Below are positions 52,629 through 61,533 of a stretch of DNA of 64,000 bases, one piece after another; the first letter of the stretch is position 1; each line of letters starts with the position of its first letter. Both the position numbers and the translations under genes were made by a program. The notes under the pieces were generated by a model. The model did no database searches. It was not told the DNA's origin and worked only from the letters and a program-made list of their open reading frames with translations. The stretch lies in NCBI RefSeq assembly GCF_008710135.1, contig NZ_VYKK01000026.1:1-64000 (forward strand), read 5' to 3'. Source of the DNA: Paenibacillus spiritus (lineage in GTDB: Bacteria > Bacillota > Bacilli > Paenibacillales > Paenibacillaceae).

Positions 52629-53933
52629 ATGACCGATACATCTGCGTCTTATGACAAGAATGCGGCCGCCCCCTACCCTCCGCTCGGCTGGAACAGCTGG
52701 GACTGCTACGGGGCGGCCGTCACCGAAGAGGAGATTCGCGGCAATGCCGCTTACATGGCGGCCCATCTGAAGGAATACGGCTGGGAATATGTCACGGTCG
52801 ATATCCAGTGGTATGAGCCCGGCGCGGTCTCTTCCCAGTACCGTCCGTTCGTCCCGCTCGAAATGGATGCCTATTCGCGTCTGCTTCCGGCCGTTAACCG
52901 CTTCCCTTCGGCGGCCGGCGGGCAGGGCTTCAAGCCGCTGGCTGCTGAAATTCACGGTATGGGCCTGAAGTTCGGCATTCATATCATGCGCGGCATTCCG
53001 CGCCAGGCCGTCCATGCCGACACCCCGATCCTCGGCAGCGCCGCCACCGCCCGCAGCATCGCCCATCCGAACTCCATCTGTCCGTGGAACACGGACATGT
53101 ACGGCGTGGACGCCTCGCGGGACGGAGCCCAGGCGTATTATGATTCGCTTTTTCAAATGTACGCCGATTGGGGAGTCGATCTCGTCAAAGTGGACGACAT
53201 CGCCGCTTCCCGGCTGTACGGCACCCACCAGGACGAAATCGTCCTGATCCGGGAAGCCATCGCCCGCTGCGGACGGCCGATGGTTCTGAGCCTGTCTCCC
53301 GGTCCGGCCCCGGTAGAGCTGGCCGGCTTCTTCCGCGAGCATGCCAATATGTGGCGGGTCACCGATGATTTCTGGGATCAGTGGCCGCTGCTCCTGGACA
53401 TGTTCGACCGCTGCCGCGCCTGGCAGAGCGTCGCCGGTCCCGGCTGCTGGCCGGACTGCGATATGCTGCCTCTCGGACACATCGGCATCCGCTCGGTGGA
53501 CGGCGGCGGTTCCGACCGGTGGACCCGGTTCACCCGCGACGAGCAGCTGACCCTGCTGTCGCTCTGGAGCATCGTCCGCTCGCCGCTCATTCTCGGCGGC
53601 GAACTGCGCGACAACGACGAATGGACGCTGTCGCTCCTCACCAACCGCGATGTGCTGCGCCTGCACCGCGAGAGCGGCGGCGCGCGCGAAGCGCTCCGCC
53701 GGGGGCCCGCCGTCGTCTGGACGGCGGAAGAGAGCGGCGGCGCCGTGTACGCCGCCCTGTTCAACACCGGCGAGACGCCGCTTGACCTGCGGCTGTCGCC
53801 GGAGGAGCTCGGCCTTGCCGCCTTCCCCGGCGGCGGGACCGAGCTGTGGAGCGGCCAGCCCGCCCGGCTGGCCGAAGGCGCCCTGGACGCCGGCGTGCCG
53901 CCGCACGGCGTCCGGCTGTACCGGTTCGGCTAA
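52629..53933 (+). CDS. GH27 alpha-galactosidase
   Basis: 434 residues, no signal peptide, so it acts inside the cell. It has PPLGWNSWDCYG at the start of the barrel, the nucleophile Asp in VDLVKVDD (about 188) and the acid/base candidate in WRVTDDFWDQW (about 245). A C-terminal beta domain (about 350-434) follows. It releases galactose from alpha-galactosides or, as some GH27 members, removes arabinopyranose or N-acetylgalactosamine. It is linked to AraC and galK. Confidence 0.93.
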   Translation: MTDTSASYDKNAAAPYPPLGWNSWDCYGAAVTEEEIRGNAAYMAAHLKEYGWEYVTVDIQWYEPGAVSSQYRPFVPLEMDAYSRLLPAVNRFPSAAGGQGFKPLAAEIHGMGLKFGIHIMRGIPRQAVHADTPILGSAATARSIAHPNSICPWNTDMYGVDASRDGAQAYYDSLFQMYADWGVDLVKVDDIAASRLYGTHQDEIVLIREAIARCGRPMVLSLSPGPAPVELAGFFREHANMWRVTDDFWDQWPLLLDMFDRCRAWQSVAGPGCWPDCDMLPLGHIGIRSVDGGGSDRWTRFTRDEQLTLLSLWSIVRSPLILGGELRDNDEWTLSLLTNRDVLRLHRESGGAREALRRGPAVVWTAEESGGAVYAALFNTGETPLDLRLSPEELGLAAFPGGGTELWSGQPARLAEGALDAGVPPHGVRLYRFG

Positions 53934-53967
53934 GGAGCCGCGCCCGGCGGGCTCTTAGCCGAACCGG
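53921..53967. terminator. Hairpin spanning the alpha-galactosidase stop codon
   Basis: CCGGTTCGGCTAAG pairs with CTTAGCCGAACCGG, with the stop codon inside the left arm and no T-run. Confidence 0.5.
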
Positions 53968-53970
53968 CTC

Positions 53971-54016
53971 CAGCACCAAGAGGCCGCCCCTGCCGGGGGG
54001 CGGCCTCTTGGTGCTG
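53971..54016. terminator. 20-bp perfect stem between convergent genes
   Basis: The 20 bases at 53971-53990 are the exact reverse complement of 53997-54016, with a TGCCGG loop. Bidirectional structure without a clear T-run. Confidence 0.65.
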
Positions 54017-54058
54017 CGGCGGCCTTTCGGTGTTGCGGACGGCCTCTTGATGCTGCGG
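54001..54058. repeat. Three imperfect 19-20-bp direct repeats
   Basis: Units at 54001, 54020 and 54040 share CGGCCT(C/T)T(T/C)(G)GTG(C/T)TGCGG. They continue the right arm of the hairpin at 53971-54016. Confidence 0.7.
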
Positions 54059-54097
54059 GCCGCCCACAGGCCCTGCGCCTCTGCCGCCCGCCGGGCC

Positions 54098-55057
54098 TTA
54101 CAGCTCCATCAGGAACTGGAAGATCCGGTCCGGCATGCCGGGCAGTCCTTCATGGCCGAAGTCCGGATAGATCTCCAGCTGTAGCGGGGAGCGAATCTTG
54201 TTGAGCGCAGCGAACTGGGTGGACGGCGGGCAGATATTATCCATCAGCCCGACGCCGAACAGCACCTCCGCCCGGATGCGCGGAGCGAGATGCTGGATGT
54301 CGATATAGCCCAGCTTGGCAAAAATCTCATCCTCCCGCTTGTGCTGCGGATCGAAATGCCGGAAGTAATCCCGCAGCTCGCCGTAGGCGTCCTTGGCCAG
54401 GTCCATCTCCCATACGCGCTTGTAGTCGCTGAGGAACGGATAGACCGGAGCCGCCCGCTTGATCCGCGGCTCCAGCGCGGCGCAGGCGATTGTCAGCGCG
54501 CCGCCCTGGGACCAGCCCGTTGCGCCTACGCGGTTCTCGTCGACTTCCTCGAAGCCCATCACGATTGCCGCCAGCTGGGCGGTGTCCAGGAAGACCTGGC
54601 GCATCATCATCTGTTCGGCCGGGCCGTCCAGACCGCGGATAAAGTGGCCCTGGAACGTGTTGCCCTTGTGGCCGCCGCGGTCCTCGGACCATCCGCCCTG
54701 GCCCCGCACATCAAGCGCGGCGCAGGAGAAGCCGAGCGCAGCATATTGCAGCCGGTCCTGCCAGTCTCCCGAGTCTCCGCTGTAGCCGTGGAACTGGAGA
54801 ACGGCGGGATGCGGCGCCGGAACGTCCTTCGGCCGGATGTATTTGGCATGTACGCGCGATCCGCCGACTCCGGTAAAATACAAATCAAAGCATTCCGCAT
54901 ACGGGGCCTGAAATTCCGCAGGCACCAGCTCCACCTGGGGATCGGTTGCTCTCATCTCCTCCAGCGCGGCTTCCCAGTACGCGTCGAAATCCGCGGGCCG
55001 CGGATTTCGGCCCTCATAGTCTTTTAATTCTGAAAGCGGCATGTCCAGCATGGGCAT
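54098..55057 (-). CDS. CE7 acetylxylan esterase / cephalosporin-C deacetylase
   Basis: 319 residues, the usual CE7 length. It has RGQGG (118-122), nucleophile Ser183 in GWSQGGA, Asp in GLMDNICPPST (about 270) and His in FGHEG (about 301). It removes acetyl groups from xylo-oligosaccharides or other small acetyl esters in the cytoplasm. GGAGGATAC site before ATG 55057. Plant-polysaccharide context with the following esterase gene. Confidence 0.94.
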   Translation of the reverse strand: MPMLDMPLSELKDYEGRNPRPADFDAYWEAALEEMRATDPQVELVPAEFQAPYAECFDLYFTGVGGSRVHAKYIRPKDVPAPHPAVLQFHGYSGDSGDWQDRLQYAALGFSCAALDVRGQGGWSEDRGGHKGNTFQGHFIRGLDGPAEQMMMRQVFLDTAQLAAIVMGFEEVDENRVGATGWSQGGALTIACAALEPRIKRAAPVYPFLSDYKRVWEMDLAKDAYGELRDYFRHFDPQHKREDEIFAKLGYIDIQHLAPRIRAEVLFGVGLMDNICPPSTQFAALNKIRSPLQLEIYPDFGHEGLPGMPDRIFQFLMEL

Positions 55058-55147
55058 CGTATGTATCCTCCTCGTATGGTCTTCTTGGTTCCAATGGTCT
55101 TGTTGACGGCAACAGTCTTGCTGCTTAGCTTACAAAAGCGTCCGCCT

Positions 55148-55966
55148 CTACTTCTGTCTGTTCCCGGCTGCCGGCGCGGCCCCGATCCGTCTCAGCCAGG
55201 CGGCGCAGAGGCCCGGCCAGGTCCGGGCTTCGGGATGGTCCTGGGCAAGCCCGAGCCCATGCTCCCCCGACTGATAAGAATGCAGCTCGAACGGCACCTT
55301 GCTCCGGCTCAGCGCCGCCGCCAGCAGCAGAGCATTCTCCACCGGCACATCCGGGTCGTCCGAGGTATGCCAGATGAAAGCCGGAGGCGTATCGGCGGTT
55401 ACCTGAAGCTCGTTCGAGAGCAGCCGAATTTCCTCTTCGGACGGTTCCGGTCCCAGCAGATTCGTGCGTGATCCGTCATGCCGGAATTCACCGAGGCTGA
55501 CGACCGGGTATCCCAGGATCATAAAATCCGGCCGGCAGGACATCCGCTCCACCGGGTCCGCCGCCCCGGCTTCGCCCGGGTCATAGTGTGTTCCGGCTGC
55601 TCCGGCCAAATGTCCGCCCGCCGAGAAGCCCAGAATGCCGATCCGGTCCGGATCGACGCCCCACTCGGCGGCATGCAGCCGGACCGTCCGGACAGCCCGC
55701 TGGGCGTCGAGCAGCGGAGCGGGATGCCGGTACGGCGCAACGCGGTAATCCAGGACGAACGCGGCGAGACCGAGCCCGTTCAGCCAGCGGGCCACCGGCC
55801 CGCCTTCATGGTCCGCCCGCAGGAAGTAAGCGCCTCCCGGCAGGACGATCACGGCGGCGCGGAGCGCTTCGCCCGGGCCGGGCAGATAGGCCGTCAGCGC
55901 CGGCCGGTCTTCCGGCCCGTCTCCCGCAGCCAGCGGGGCGCCTTCCGGCCAAAGTTCCATTCGCAT
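55148..55966 (-). CDS. Alpha/beta-hydrolase esterase (Axe2/BD-FAE-like)
   Basis: 272 residues. Oxyanion-hole segment VLPGGAYFLRADHEG (PGG in place of the HGG of lipases), nucleophile Ser115 in ILGFSAGGHLAG, Asp in TSDDPDVPVENA and His in GEHGLGL. It resembles bifunctional acetylxylan/feruloyl esterases. It starts 90 bases upstream of the CE7 gene on the same strand, so both may share a transcript. Confidence 0.88.
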   Translation of the reverse strand: MRMELWPEGAPLAAGDGPEDRPALTAYLPGPGEALRAAVIVLPGGAYFLRADHEGGPVARWLNGLGLAAFVLDYRVAPYRHPAPLLDAQRAVRTVRLHAAEWGVDPDRIGILGFSAGGHLAGAAGTHYDPGEAGAADPVERMSCRPDFMILGYPVVSLGEFRHDGSRTNLLGPEPSEEEIRLLSNELQVTADTPPAFIWHTSDDPDVPVENALLLAAALSRSKVPFELHSYQSGEHGLGLAQDHPEARTWPGLCAAWLRRIGAAPAAGNRQK

Positions 55967-56060
55967 ATCGCTATCCTTCTCTCATCAAGCTTGCTTGCAC
56001 TCGCTTACATATTATCATAGAAGCCGAGTCTGCGGCAGACCCGTCCGGCAGGACAGCACA

Positions 56061-56092
56061 GAAGGAGCGCCTCCCCCGGGAGACGCTCCTTC
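56061..56092 (-). terminator. Terminator of chemoreceptor gene
   Basis: AAGGAGCG..CTCCC pairs with GGGAG..CGCTCCTT in a stem of about 13 bp. The minus side continues CTTCTG, so the T-run is weak. Confidence 0.6.
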
Positions 56093-56126
56093 CATAATCC
56101 TGCTCCATGTCCTGCTAAAGGTCCGA

Positions 56127-58136
56127 TCATACCTTGAACTTGCCGACCAGTTCCTGCAATTCTTCCGCCATGTGCGACAGCGACGACGAAGAGGCTGAAA
56201 TGTCCTCCATCGCCTGATGCTGCTCGGCTGCGCCTTGGGAAATGCGCTTGGACTCTCCGAGCGACTCGCGGGAGATCGCAACCATCTCGTGCATGGAGGC
56301 CGAAATCTCCTCGGTGCTGGCCGAGAGCTCCTCGGTGGCCGCCGATACTTCCTGAATCTGGGCGGTAACGCTCTGAACGGCATCCAGCACGGACTCGAAC
56401 ACTTCACGCACCCGGTTGATTCCCTGAACGCCGGCCTCTACCCGGCCGATGCTCTCTTCTACCGCCTGGCCGGTATTCAGCGTAGACTGCTGAATCTCCG
56501 CCACAAGATTGGCAATGGATTCTGTGGCTGCGGACGTCTGCTCCGCCAGCTTCTTGACCTCCCCGGCGACGACCGCGAATCCGCGGCCGTGCTCGCCCGC
56601 GCGGGCCGCCTCGATCGAGGCGTTCAGCGAGAGCAGATTGGTCTGCGTGGCAATGGAAGAAATGTAAGTGACGATGCCGTTAATCTCTTCCGACTTGGAC
56701 TGAAGCACCCGGATTGTCGCCGCCGACCGGCCGACGGTCTCCTTCACTCCGTTGATCTGGGCAACGGCGTCCTCGACCGCCTGGTCTCCGTTCATCATTT
56801 CCTTCTGCACGTCAAGCGCCCGTTCGTTGACGATTCCGGCCGATTCGGCAATTCGCTGAATGCCGATCGCCATCTCCTGAATGGCCTCCGCCGACTGCTC
56901 GGACCCCTCCGTCTGCATCGTTGCGCCTTGGGCCATCGTCTCGGCGGCCTGGGCCGTCTCTTCCGACGTCTGAAGCGAGCTGGCTGCAATGGCGGTGAGC
57001 TGTTCCGAAGACGCCGCCGTGTGCTGCACCGAATCGGAGAGCTTCTCCAGCGCATGGGAGAAGGAATCCAGCATCTCGTTCATGCCGGTCTTGACCTGCT
57101 CCAGCTCGTCGCTGCCTTTGACCGGAAGCCGGTCGGTCAGGTCGCCTTCCGAGACTTTCTTCATCAGCCGGGTGAACGGCTTCAGCCGCTTCATGATAAC
57201 GGCGGACGCCAGATAGGCCAGCACCGCTACGGACACGGCGCTGATCAGCAGGGTCAGCATGGCTTCCCGCTTGGTTGCCGTCACCTTGGCCAGCAGATCG
57301 GAATCCTCGCCGCTGACGACCACTCTCCAGCCGGTCAGATCCACGTTGTCATAGGAGGCCGTCTTGGCGGTGCCGTCCGGCTCGGTGTAATGCACGGTAC
57401 CGGATTCTTTTGCCAGCACTTCATTGTCGAACGTCTTGATCTTGGCGGCGTTGGCGAACTCCTTGAAACTCTTGCCGATTTTGTCCGCATTTGGATGGGT
57501 CAGATATACCCCGGTCTTGGACAGCAGGTAGGCATAGGTCGTCTTGCTGAGCTTATTCTCATTGAGGCGCTCCAGGATGTGGTCTGGGCTGAGCATGCCC
57601 TGAATAATTCCCTGGAAATTGCCCGACTTGTCTGTCAGCGGGATGTCGATCAGGATGATGTTGGCCCCGCTCTTGCTGTCCTTTAGCAAATCCGAGACGC
57701 CGACCGTCTTCTCCTTCTGGATACGCTGGAAATTGGCGAAGCCCGATATATCGAGCGAGACGTTCTCCTCGTTGAACGCCTGTCCCGCAGCCGTTGAATA
57801 GTAGAAAGACAGCACATCAGGGTTCAAGGCCTTCATCGTCTGCAGAAGAGCCACAATGCGGGCGCGGTCTCCGCCCAGCAGAACAGGCTGATATTCGGCC
57901 GTCAGACTCTTGAACGCGTCGATCTTCTCCTTAAGCAGCGTGTCCAAGGCAGCCGCATTGGTCCCCGCAAGCTGAAGCTGCTCGTCTTCGATTTCCTGCC
58001 TCACAATCCCTGTGAAGGATTGCGACAGCGTCCCGGTTACAATCAGCAGCGGTACAATAACCAGCACCAGCAGCAAGGCTGTCAGCTTGGTTTTGAGAGA
58101 TACAGACCGCTTGCGCAGAGACGAAAAAAATTTCAT
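56127..58136 (-). CDS. Methyl-accepting chemotaxis protein
   Basis: 669 residues. Two membrane helices (about 15-38 and 283-306) flank an extracellular dCache-type sensor, with [25 protein letters not shown] as the distal PAS-like part. HAMP (about 306-360) and the signalling domain follow, with the conserved tip [36 protein letters not shown]. It has no C-terminal pentapeptide. The ligand is unknown. A strong GAGGGG site precedes ATG 58136. Confidence 0.95.
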   Translation of the reverse strand: MKFFSSLRKRSVSLKTKLTALLLVLVIVPLLIVTGTLSQSFTGIVRQEIEDEQLQLAGTNAAALDTLLKEKIDAFKSLTAEYQPVLLGGDRARIVALLQTMKALNPDVLSFYYSTAAGQAFNEENVSLDISGFANFQRIQKEKTVGVSDLLKDSKSGANIILIDIPLTDKSGNFQGIIQGMLSPDHILERLNENKLSKTTYAYLLSKTGVYLTHPNADKIGKSFKEFANAAKIKTFDNEVLAKESGTVHYTEPDGTAKTASYDNVDLTGWRVVVSGEDSDLLAKVTATKREAMLTLLISAVSVAVLAYLASAVIMKRLKPFTRLMKKVSEGDLTDRLPVKGSDELEQVKTGMNEMLDSFSHALEKLSDSVQHTAASSEQLTAIAASSLQTSEETAQAAETMAQGATMQTEGSEQSAEAIQEMAIGIQRIAESAGIVNERALDVQKEMMNGDQAVEDAVAQINGVKETVGRSAATIRVLQSKSEEINGIVTYISSIATQTNLLSLNASIEAARAGEHGRGFAVVAGEVKKLAEQTSAATESIANLVAEIQQSTLNTGQAVEESIGRVEAGVQGINRVREVFESVLDAVQSVTAQIQEVSAATEELSASTEEISASMHEMVAISRESLGESKRISQGAAEQHQAMEDISASSSSLSHMAEELQELVGKFKV

Positions 58137-58226
58137 GCATTAACCCCTCGCTGTCGTAAATGAAATGATATCTCCTATATTTTCGACATTTTTCGCCTTT
58201 TGTTTATAGAGAAATTCGTTTTTTCC

Positions 58227-58262
58227 AAAAAAAAGAACCTGCGTCTAATCCAACGCAAGTTC
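58227..58262 (-). terminator. Terminator of XRE regulator gene
   Basis: GAAC..TGCGT pairs with ACGCA..GTTC, followed by eight T on the minus strand. Confidence 0.85.
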
Positions 58263-58288
58263 CTGGATTCACACAGGTTCCGGCGGCT

Positions 58289-59119
58289 CTACCGGAACAG
58301 CCCTGTCAGAGCCCGGGCCAGAGGCTTCCACAGCCGCGGATACTCCCGCTCGATCAGTGCTCTGACTTCATCTGCGGGAATGGTGCTCCAGTTGCCGTCG
58401 CCCGGCATCAGGGCATACGCTCCCCGTGCAGTATCCCCGATGGCGATATGCCCGCTGGCATAGCCGCCGATCGCGATATGGGAAGCGATCGCGCAGCCGC
58501 CGACCGAGAAGAGGCCGACCGCCAGCCCGCCGGCCGCAATGACGCCGACGGCAAGGCCTCCGAAGGCAACCGTTCCGGCGGCGATTCCTCCGGCTCCCAG
58601 CAGCACCCCGGCAGCGAGTCCCGCAAGACTGATGAGACCCAGAGCCAGCGCACCGAAGCAGAGAGCGCCCAGCGCGACCACTCCGACCGATATCACTCCG
58701 ACGGACACCGTCCCTACGGCGACAATGCCTTTGGCCACCCGGATCCCCCGTCCGAGGTTGACATGGACGAGCGGAACGCCGAACCAGGTCCGGCGGCTCT
58801 TATATTCGTAATGAAACGACGGCCCCCAGGAAGAGTAGGGCATTCCCGGCCCGGTCTCCGGCACCGGCTGCCGGACGAATCCGTCCGGGGAAGCCGGTGC
58901 CGCCTGCTCCGCCGTCCCCGCCTCTTCCTCTTTGAGCAGGGCATCGACGCTTACCCCGAACAGACGGCTCAGCGCCACCATCTTGTCGAGCTCCGGGGAA
59001 GACTGTCCCGACTCCCACTTCGAGACGGCCTGTCGGGACACGCCGATCCGGTCCGCCAGATTCTCTTGGGACATCCCCCGCTGTTTTCTGTACATTTGCA
59101 GTTTATCTGCCAATTGCAT
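58289..59119 (-). CDS. XRE-family regulator with Gly/Ala/Val-rich repeat tail
   Basis: 276 residues. The N-terminal HTH (about 1-62, MSQENLADRIGVSRQAVSKWES) is a Cro/C1-type DNA-binding domain. A linker (about 65-125) precedes a stretch of some 110 residues of short G/A/V/I repeats such as GIVAVGTVSVGVISVGVVAL and GGLAVGVIAAGGLAVGLFSV. This pattern could be a beta-helix or a membrane-embedded glycine-rich domain. A soluble helical end follows (IPADEVRALIEREYPRLWKPL). Start ATG 59119 with GAGGTGA. It lies next to the agr cassette but on its own transcript. Confidence 0.8.
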   Translation of the reverse strand: MQLADKLQMYRKQRGMSQENLADRIGVSRQAVSKWESGQSSPELDKMVALSRLFGVSVDALLKEEEAGTAEQAAPASPDGFVRQPVPETGPGMPYSSWGPSFHYEYKSRRTWFGVPLVHVNLGRGIRVAKGIVAVGTVSVGVISVGVVALGALCFGALALGLISLAGLAAGVLLGAGGIAAGTVAFGGLAVGVIAAGGLAVGLFSVGGCAIASHIAIGGYASGHIAIGDTARGAYALMPGDGNWSTIPADEVRALIEREYPRLWKPLARALTGLFR

Positions 59120-59161
59120 CCTCAATCACCTCATCCCGATCTTATCTCTGACGGCATGAAA

Positions 59162-59193
59162 TTGGCTACCAAGTTAGGCTTGCAAGATGTCAA
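59162..59193 (-). promoter_or_regulatory. Putative XRE promoter with TTGGCTACCAA operator
   Basis: On the minus strand TTGACA at 59188-59193. The -10 position overlaps a TTGG-CTA-CCAA dyad (59162-59172), as expected for an autoregulated gene. Confidence 0.4.
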
Positions 59194-59214
59194 CCGGCGG
59201 TTGCGGGGCCTGAT

Positions 59215-59949
59215 TTAGTCCTGAACAATGCCCTTCAGCCCTTTCATGAACCGGCTTGAGGCATAGCAGATCTGCCCGTTCTTCATCCGGATCTCCCGCT
59301 TGCCGAAATCGACCTCCATGATGTTGTCCTTGTTGACGACAAAGGAGTTATGGCAGCGGTAGAACCGGGTGTCCCGTTCCAGGATGTCCTTGAGCTTGCC
59401 GTAGAACTCCACCTGACGGTTCTTCGTATGCAGGATAATTTTGTGCAGCTGGGGCGATGTCTCGAAGAACATGATCTCGCCATACGGCACACTGATCATC
59501 TTGTCGCCGGATTTGACCTGGAAGATCTTCAGATTGTCGTGCTTGTTCATCACGTAACGCTGGTTGGCGGTGTTGATGCATTCAATGACCCGCTGGCGGA
59601 TATCCGTGAACTGGTCCTTGGTAATGTAGTCCATCGCCTCTACCTTGTATGTGAACGTCAGATAAGTCAGTTCCGGGTGGGTCGTCACGAAGACGATGGC
59701 CCCATAGGTATCGTATTCGCGGATTTCCGCTCCCAGAGCAATCCCGCTCTTCTCTTCCTTGAGATCGACATCAAGAAAATAAAGACCCGTTACCCGGTTA
59801 TTCCGCAAGTACTCCAGAATATCCTCCGAGTTCGGCGTCGCCATGACAATCTTCATATCGAGATTCTCCATGGTGATATAATCGGACACATATTTCACCA
59901 TCTTTTTGCGCTGCGCTTCATCGTCTTCACAAATAAATACTTCCAGCAT
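59215..59949 (-). CDS. agrA: AgrA-like LytTR response regulator
   Basis: 244 residues. The receiver domain (about 1-130) has VFICEDDEAQR, phospho-Asp in LYFLDVDLKEEKSG and Lys in AMDYITKDQ. A LytTR DNA-binding domain (about 142-240) carries ISVPYGEIMFFETS, RCHNSFVVNKDNI and a C-terminal GLKGIV. It follows the AgrC-like kinase by 6 bases. In Staphylococcus, AgrA binds direct repeats at agr promoters. Confidence 0.95.
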   Translation of the reverse strand: MLEVFICEDDEAQRKKMVKYVSDYITMENLDMKIVMATPNSEDILEYLRNNRVTGLYFLDVDLKEEKSGIALGAEIREYDTYGAIVFVTTHPELTYLTFTYKVEAMDYITKDQFTDIRQRVIECINTANQRYVMNKHDNLKIFQVKSGDKMISVPYGEIMFFETSPQLHKIILHTKNRQVEFYGKLKDILERDTRFYRCHNSFVVNKDNIMEVDFGKREIRMKNGQICYASSRFMKGLKGIVQD

Positions 59950-59955
59950 GCCTGA

Positions 59956-61263
59956 CTATGATACCTCCTCCATACTCAACACCTGAATAAACCGTCCGTC
60001 CCGGCATTCCGTATCCAGCGTGGCTTCCCTGGAACCGCTGACGACTTCCCGAAGCGTGCTCAGCCCAAGCCCCCGGTTGCTTCCCTTGGTGGAGAAGCCC
60101 CGCTCATACATCCGGTAGATCAACGGCGTATCCGGCCGGCAGCTGTTGGATACGACAATCAGAACCGACTGGGGACGCTTGATCAGCGCAACATTGATCG
60201 CCGGCTCCTGGCACTGCACCGCCTCTTCAATGGCGTTGTCGAGAATAATGCCGATGCACCGGCAGAGATCGACCGAGTCCATCGGCGTACTCTCAATCAC
60301 TTCTTCCACCTCAATGACCGTATCAATGCCCAGCTCCTGGGCCTGAATCAGCTTGGAGGACAGAATGCCCTTCAGCTCCTGAAGCTTCACATTCTGCAGA
60401 GCGCCCAGCTTGAAATTATTCGATTGCATTCCCCGGCTGATCGGAACAATCTTGTTCTCAAAATAAGCCTGCAGGCGGTTCATATCGTTGGCCCGGATAT
60501 ACTCCGACATGGTCATCAGAATATTGATGTAATCGTGGCGGAACTGCTGCATCTCCCGGTACATGGACTCCAGCGTGCTGGTGTATTCCATCAGCTGCTC
60601 GTAATGCTCCTGCCTGCTCTTGAGCGCCGTCTCCTTGAGAATAACGCGAATCAGCACCGAGAACACGGCAATCAGCAGGACAAAATAGAACAGAAACAGC
60701 AGGGAATTCGCTTGAATATTATGTTCGGAGAAGCCCTGCTGTTCGCCGTTGAAGATATTGATATAGAAGATCGATAAGGTCGTTACGCTCAGCAGCAGGA
60801 AGAGGCCGCCGTATTTCTTCGTGAATTCTTTGTATTGGAGGATCAGCTGAATCAGTCGGCGGATGCCGAAGCTAAGCAGAATGGACAGGCAGAGGATGCC
60901 AAGACTGTAGAGAACGGCCGGCCAGCCGATCGAGGCCTGAGTCTGGCTGAAGTTGATGTCCAGCAGGAGAATGCTGACCAGGTTGAGAACATAGTCGCTC
61001 AGCACGAGCAGAATGAGGGCAATGACCGGAGTCAGAATACTGACCATGAGCCGCCTCAGATGGTACCAGAGAAACAGCGCAATGACGGGCAGAACCACAA
61101 AGATGCTGGCCGTTCCGAGAAGCAAATACAACGGATAAGCCAGTGCCTGGGAGCCGGGAATCAGAATCAGCAGTTCCCTGGAGGTTACCTTGTAGTCCAG
61201 CATGACATAAGCGGAGAGAACAACCGTCAGGATTTGGATTAGCAGGCAGAGGAACGTATACAT
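59956..61263 (-). CDS. agrC: AgrC-like sensor histidine kinase
   Basis: 435 residues. Six to seven N-terminal membrane helices (about 1-210) form the peptide sensor. A HisKA-like segment with phospho-His in QFRHDYINILMTMSEYIR, the N box in CIGIILDNAIEEA and the G box GFSTKGSNRGLGLSTL follow. This is the HPK10 AgrC/ComD-type kinase. GAAGGAG precedes ATG 61263. It is downstream of agrB and agrD and upstream of the LytTR gene. Confidence 0.95.
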   Translation of the reverse strand: MYTFLCLLIQILTVVLSAYVMLDYKVTSRELLILIPGSQALAYPLYLLLGTASIFVVLPVIALFLWYHLRRLMVSILTPVIALILLVLSDYVLNLVSILLLDINFSQTQASIGWPAVLYSLGILCLSILLSFGIRRLIQLILQYKEFTKKYGGLFLLLSVTTLSIFYINIFNGEQQGFSEHNIQANSLLFLFYFVLLIAVFSVLIRVILKETALKSRQEHYEQLMEYTSTLESMYREMQQFRHDYINILMTMSEYIRANDMNRLQAYFENKIVPISRGMQSNNFKLGALQNVKLQELKGILSSKLIQAQELGIDTVIEVEEVIESTPMDSVDLCRCIGIILDNAIEEAVQCQEPAINVALIKRPQSVLIVVSNSCRPDTPLIYRMYERGFSTKGSNRGLGLSTLREVVSGSREATLDTECRDGRFIQVLSMEEVS

Positions 61264-61359
61264 GGATGCTCCTTCAGAAGATCATGTCTATTTCCAACCA
61301 TACTATCAAATCCCTTTTCCATCGGTCAACAGAAAATGGCCGTTTTTTCCTCGTCTCCT

Positions 61360-61533
61360 TTATTTGTCCTCCCGAGCGCTCTTCAACAGCTCCAGCGGCA
61401 GTTCCGGCTCGTATCCGATTAAGAAACAGCATTTCTCCAGCGACATTTCGCCGCTCTTGATGGCCAGACTGCCGAGCGCATGCGCCATGTGACCTCTAAT
61501 TCCGGCTAACCGATCCTGCTTCATATTGTTCAT
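61360..61533 (-). CDS. agrD: AgrD-like cyclic autoinducer prepeptide
   Basis: 57 residues, start at 61533 (AAAGGAG about 11 bases upstream); the GTG at 61545 is a longer option. An N-terminal helix (residues about 12-30) is followed by LEKCCFLIGY and the acidic tail EPELPLELLKSAREDK. The tail matches the AgrD consensus with Pro-x-Glu-Leu in the same spacing as in Staphylococcus (DEVEVPKEL). The predicted signal is a thiolactone from Cys35 or Cys36 to about Gly40. The gene overlaps the end of agrB by 38 bases. Confidence 0.87.
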   Translation of the reverse strand: MNNMKQDRLAGIRGHMAHALGSLAIKSGEMSLEKCCFLIGYEPELPLELLKSAREDK

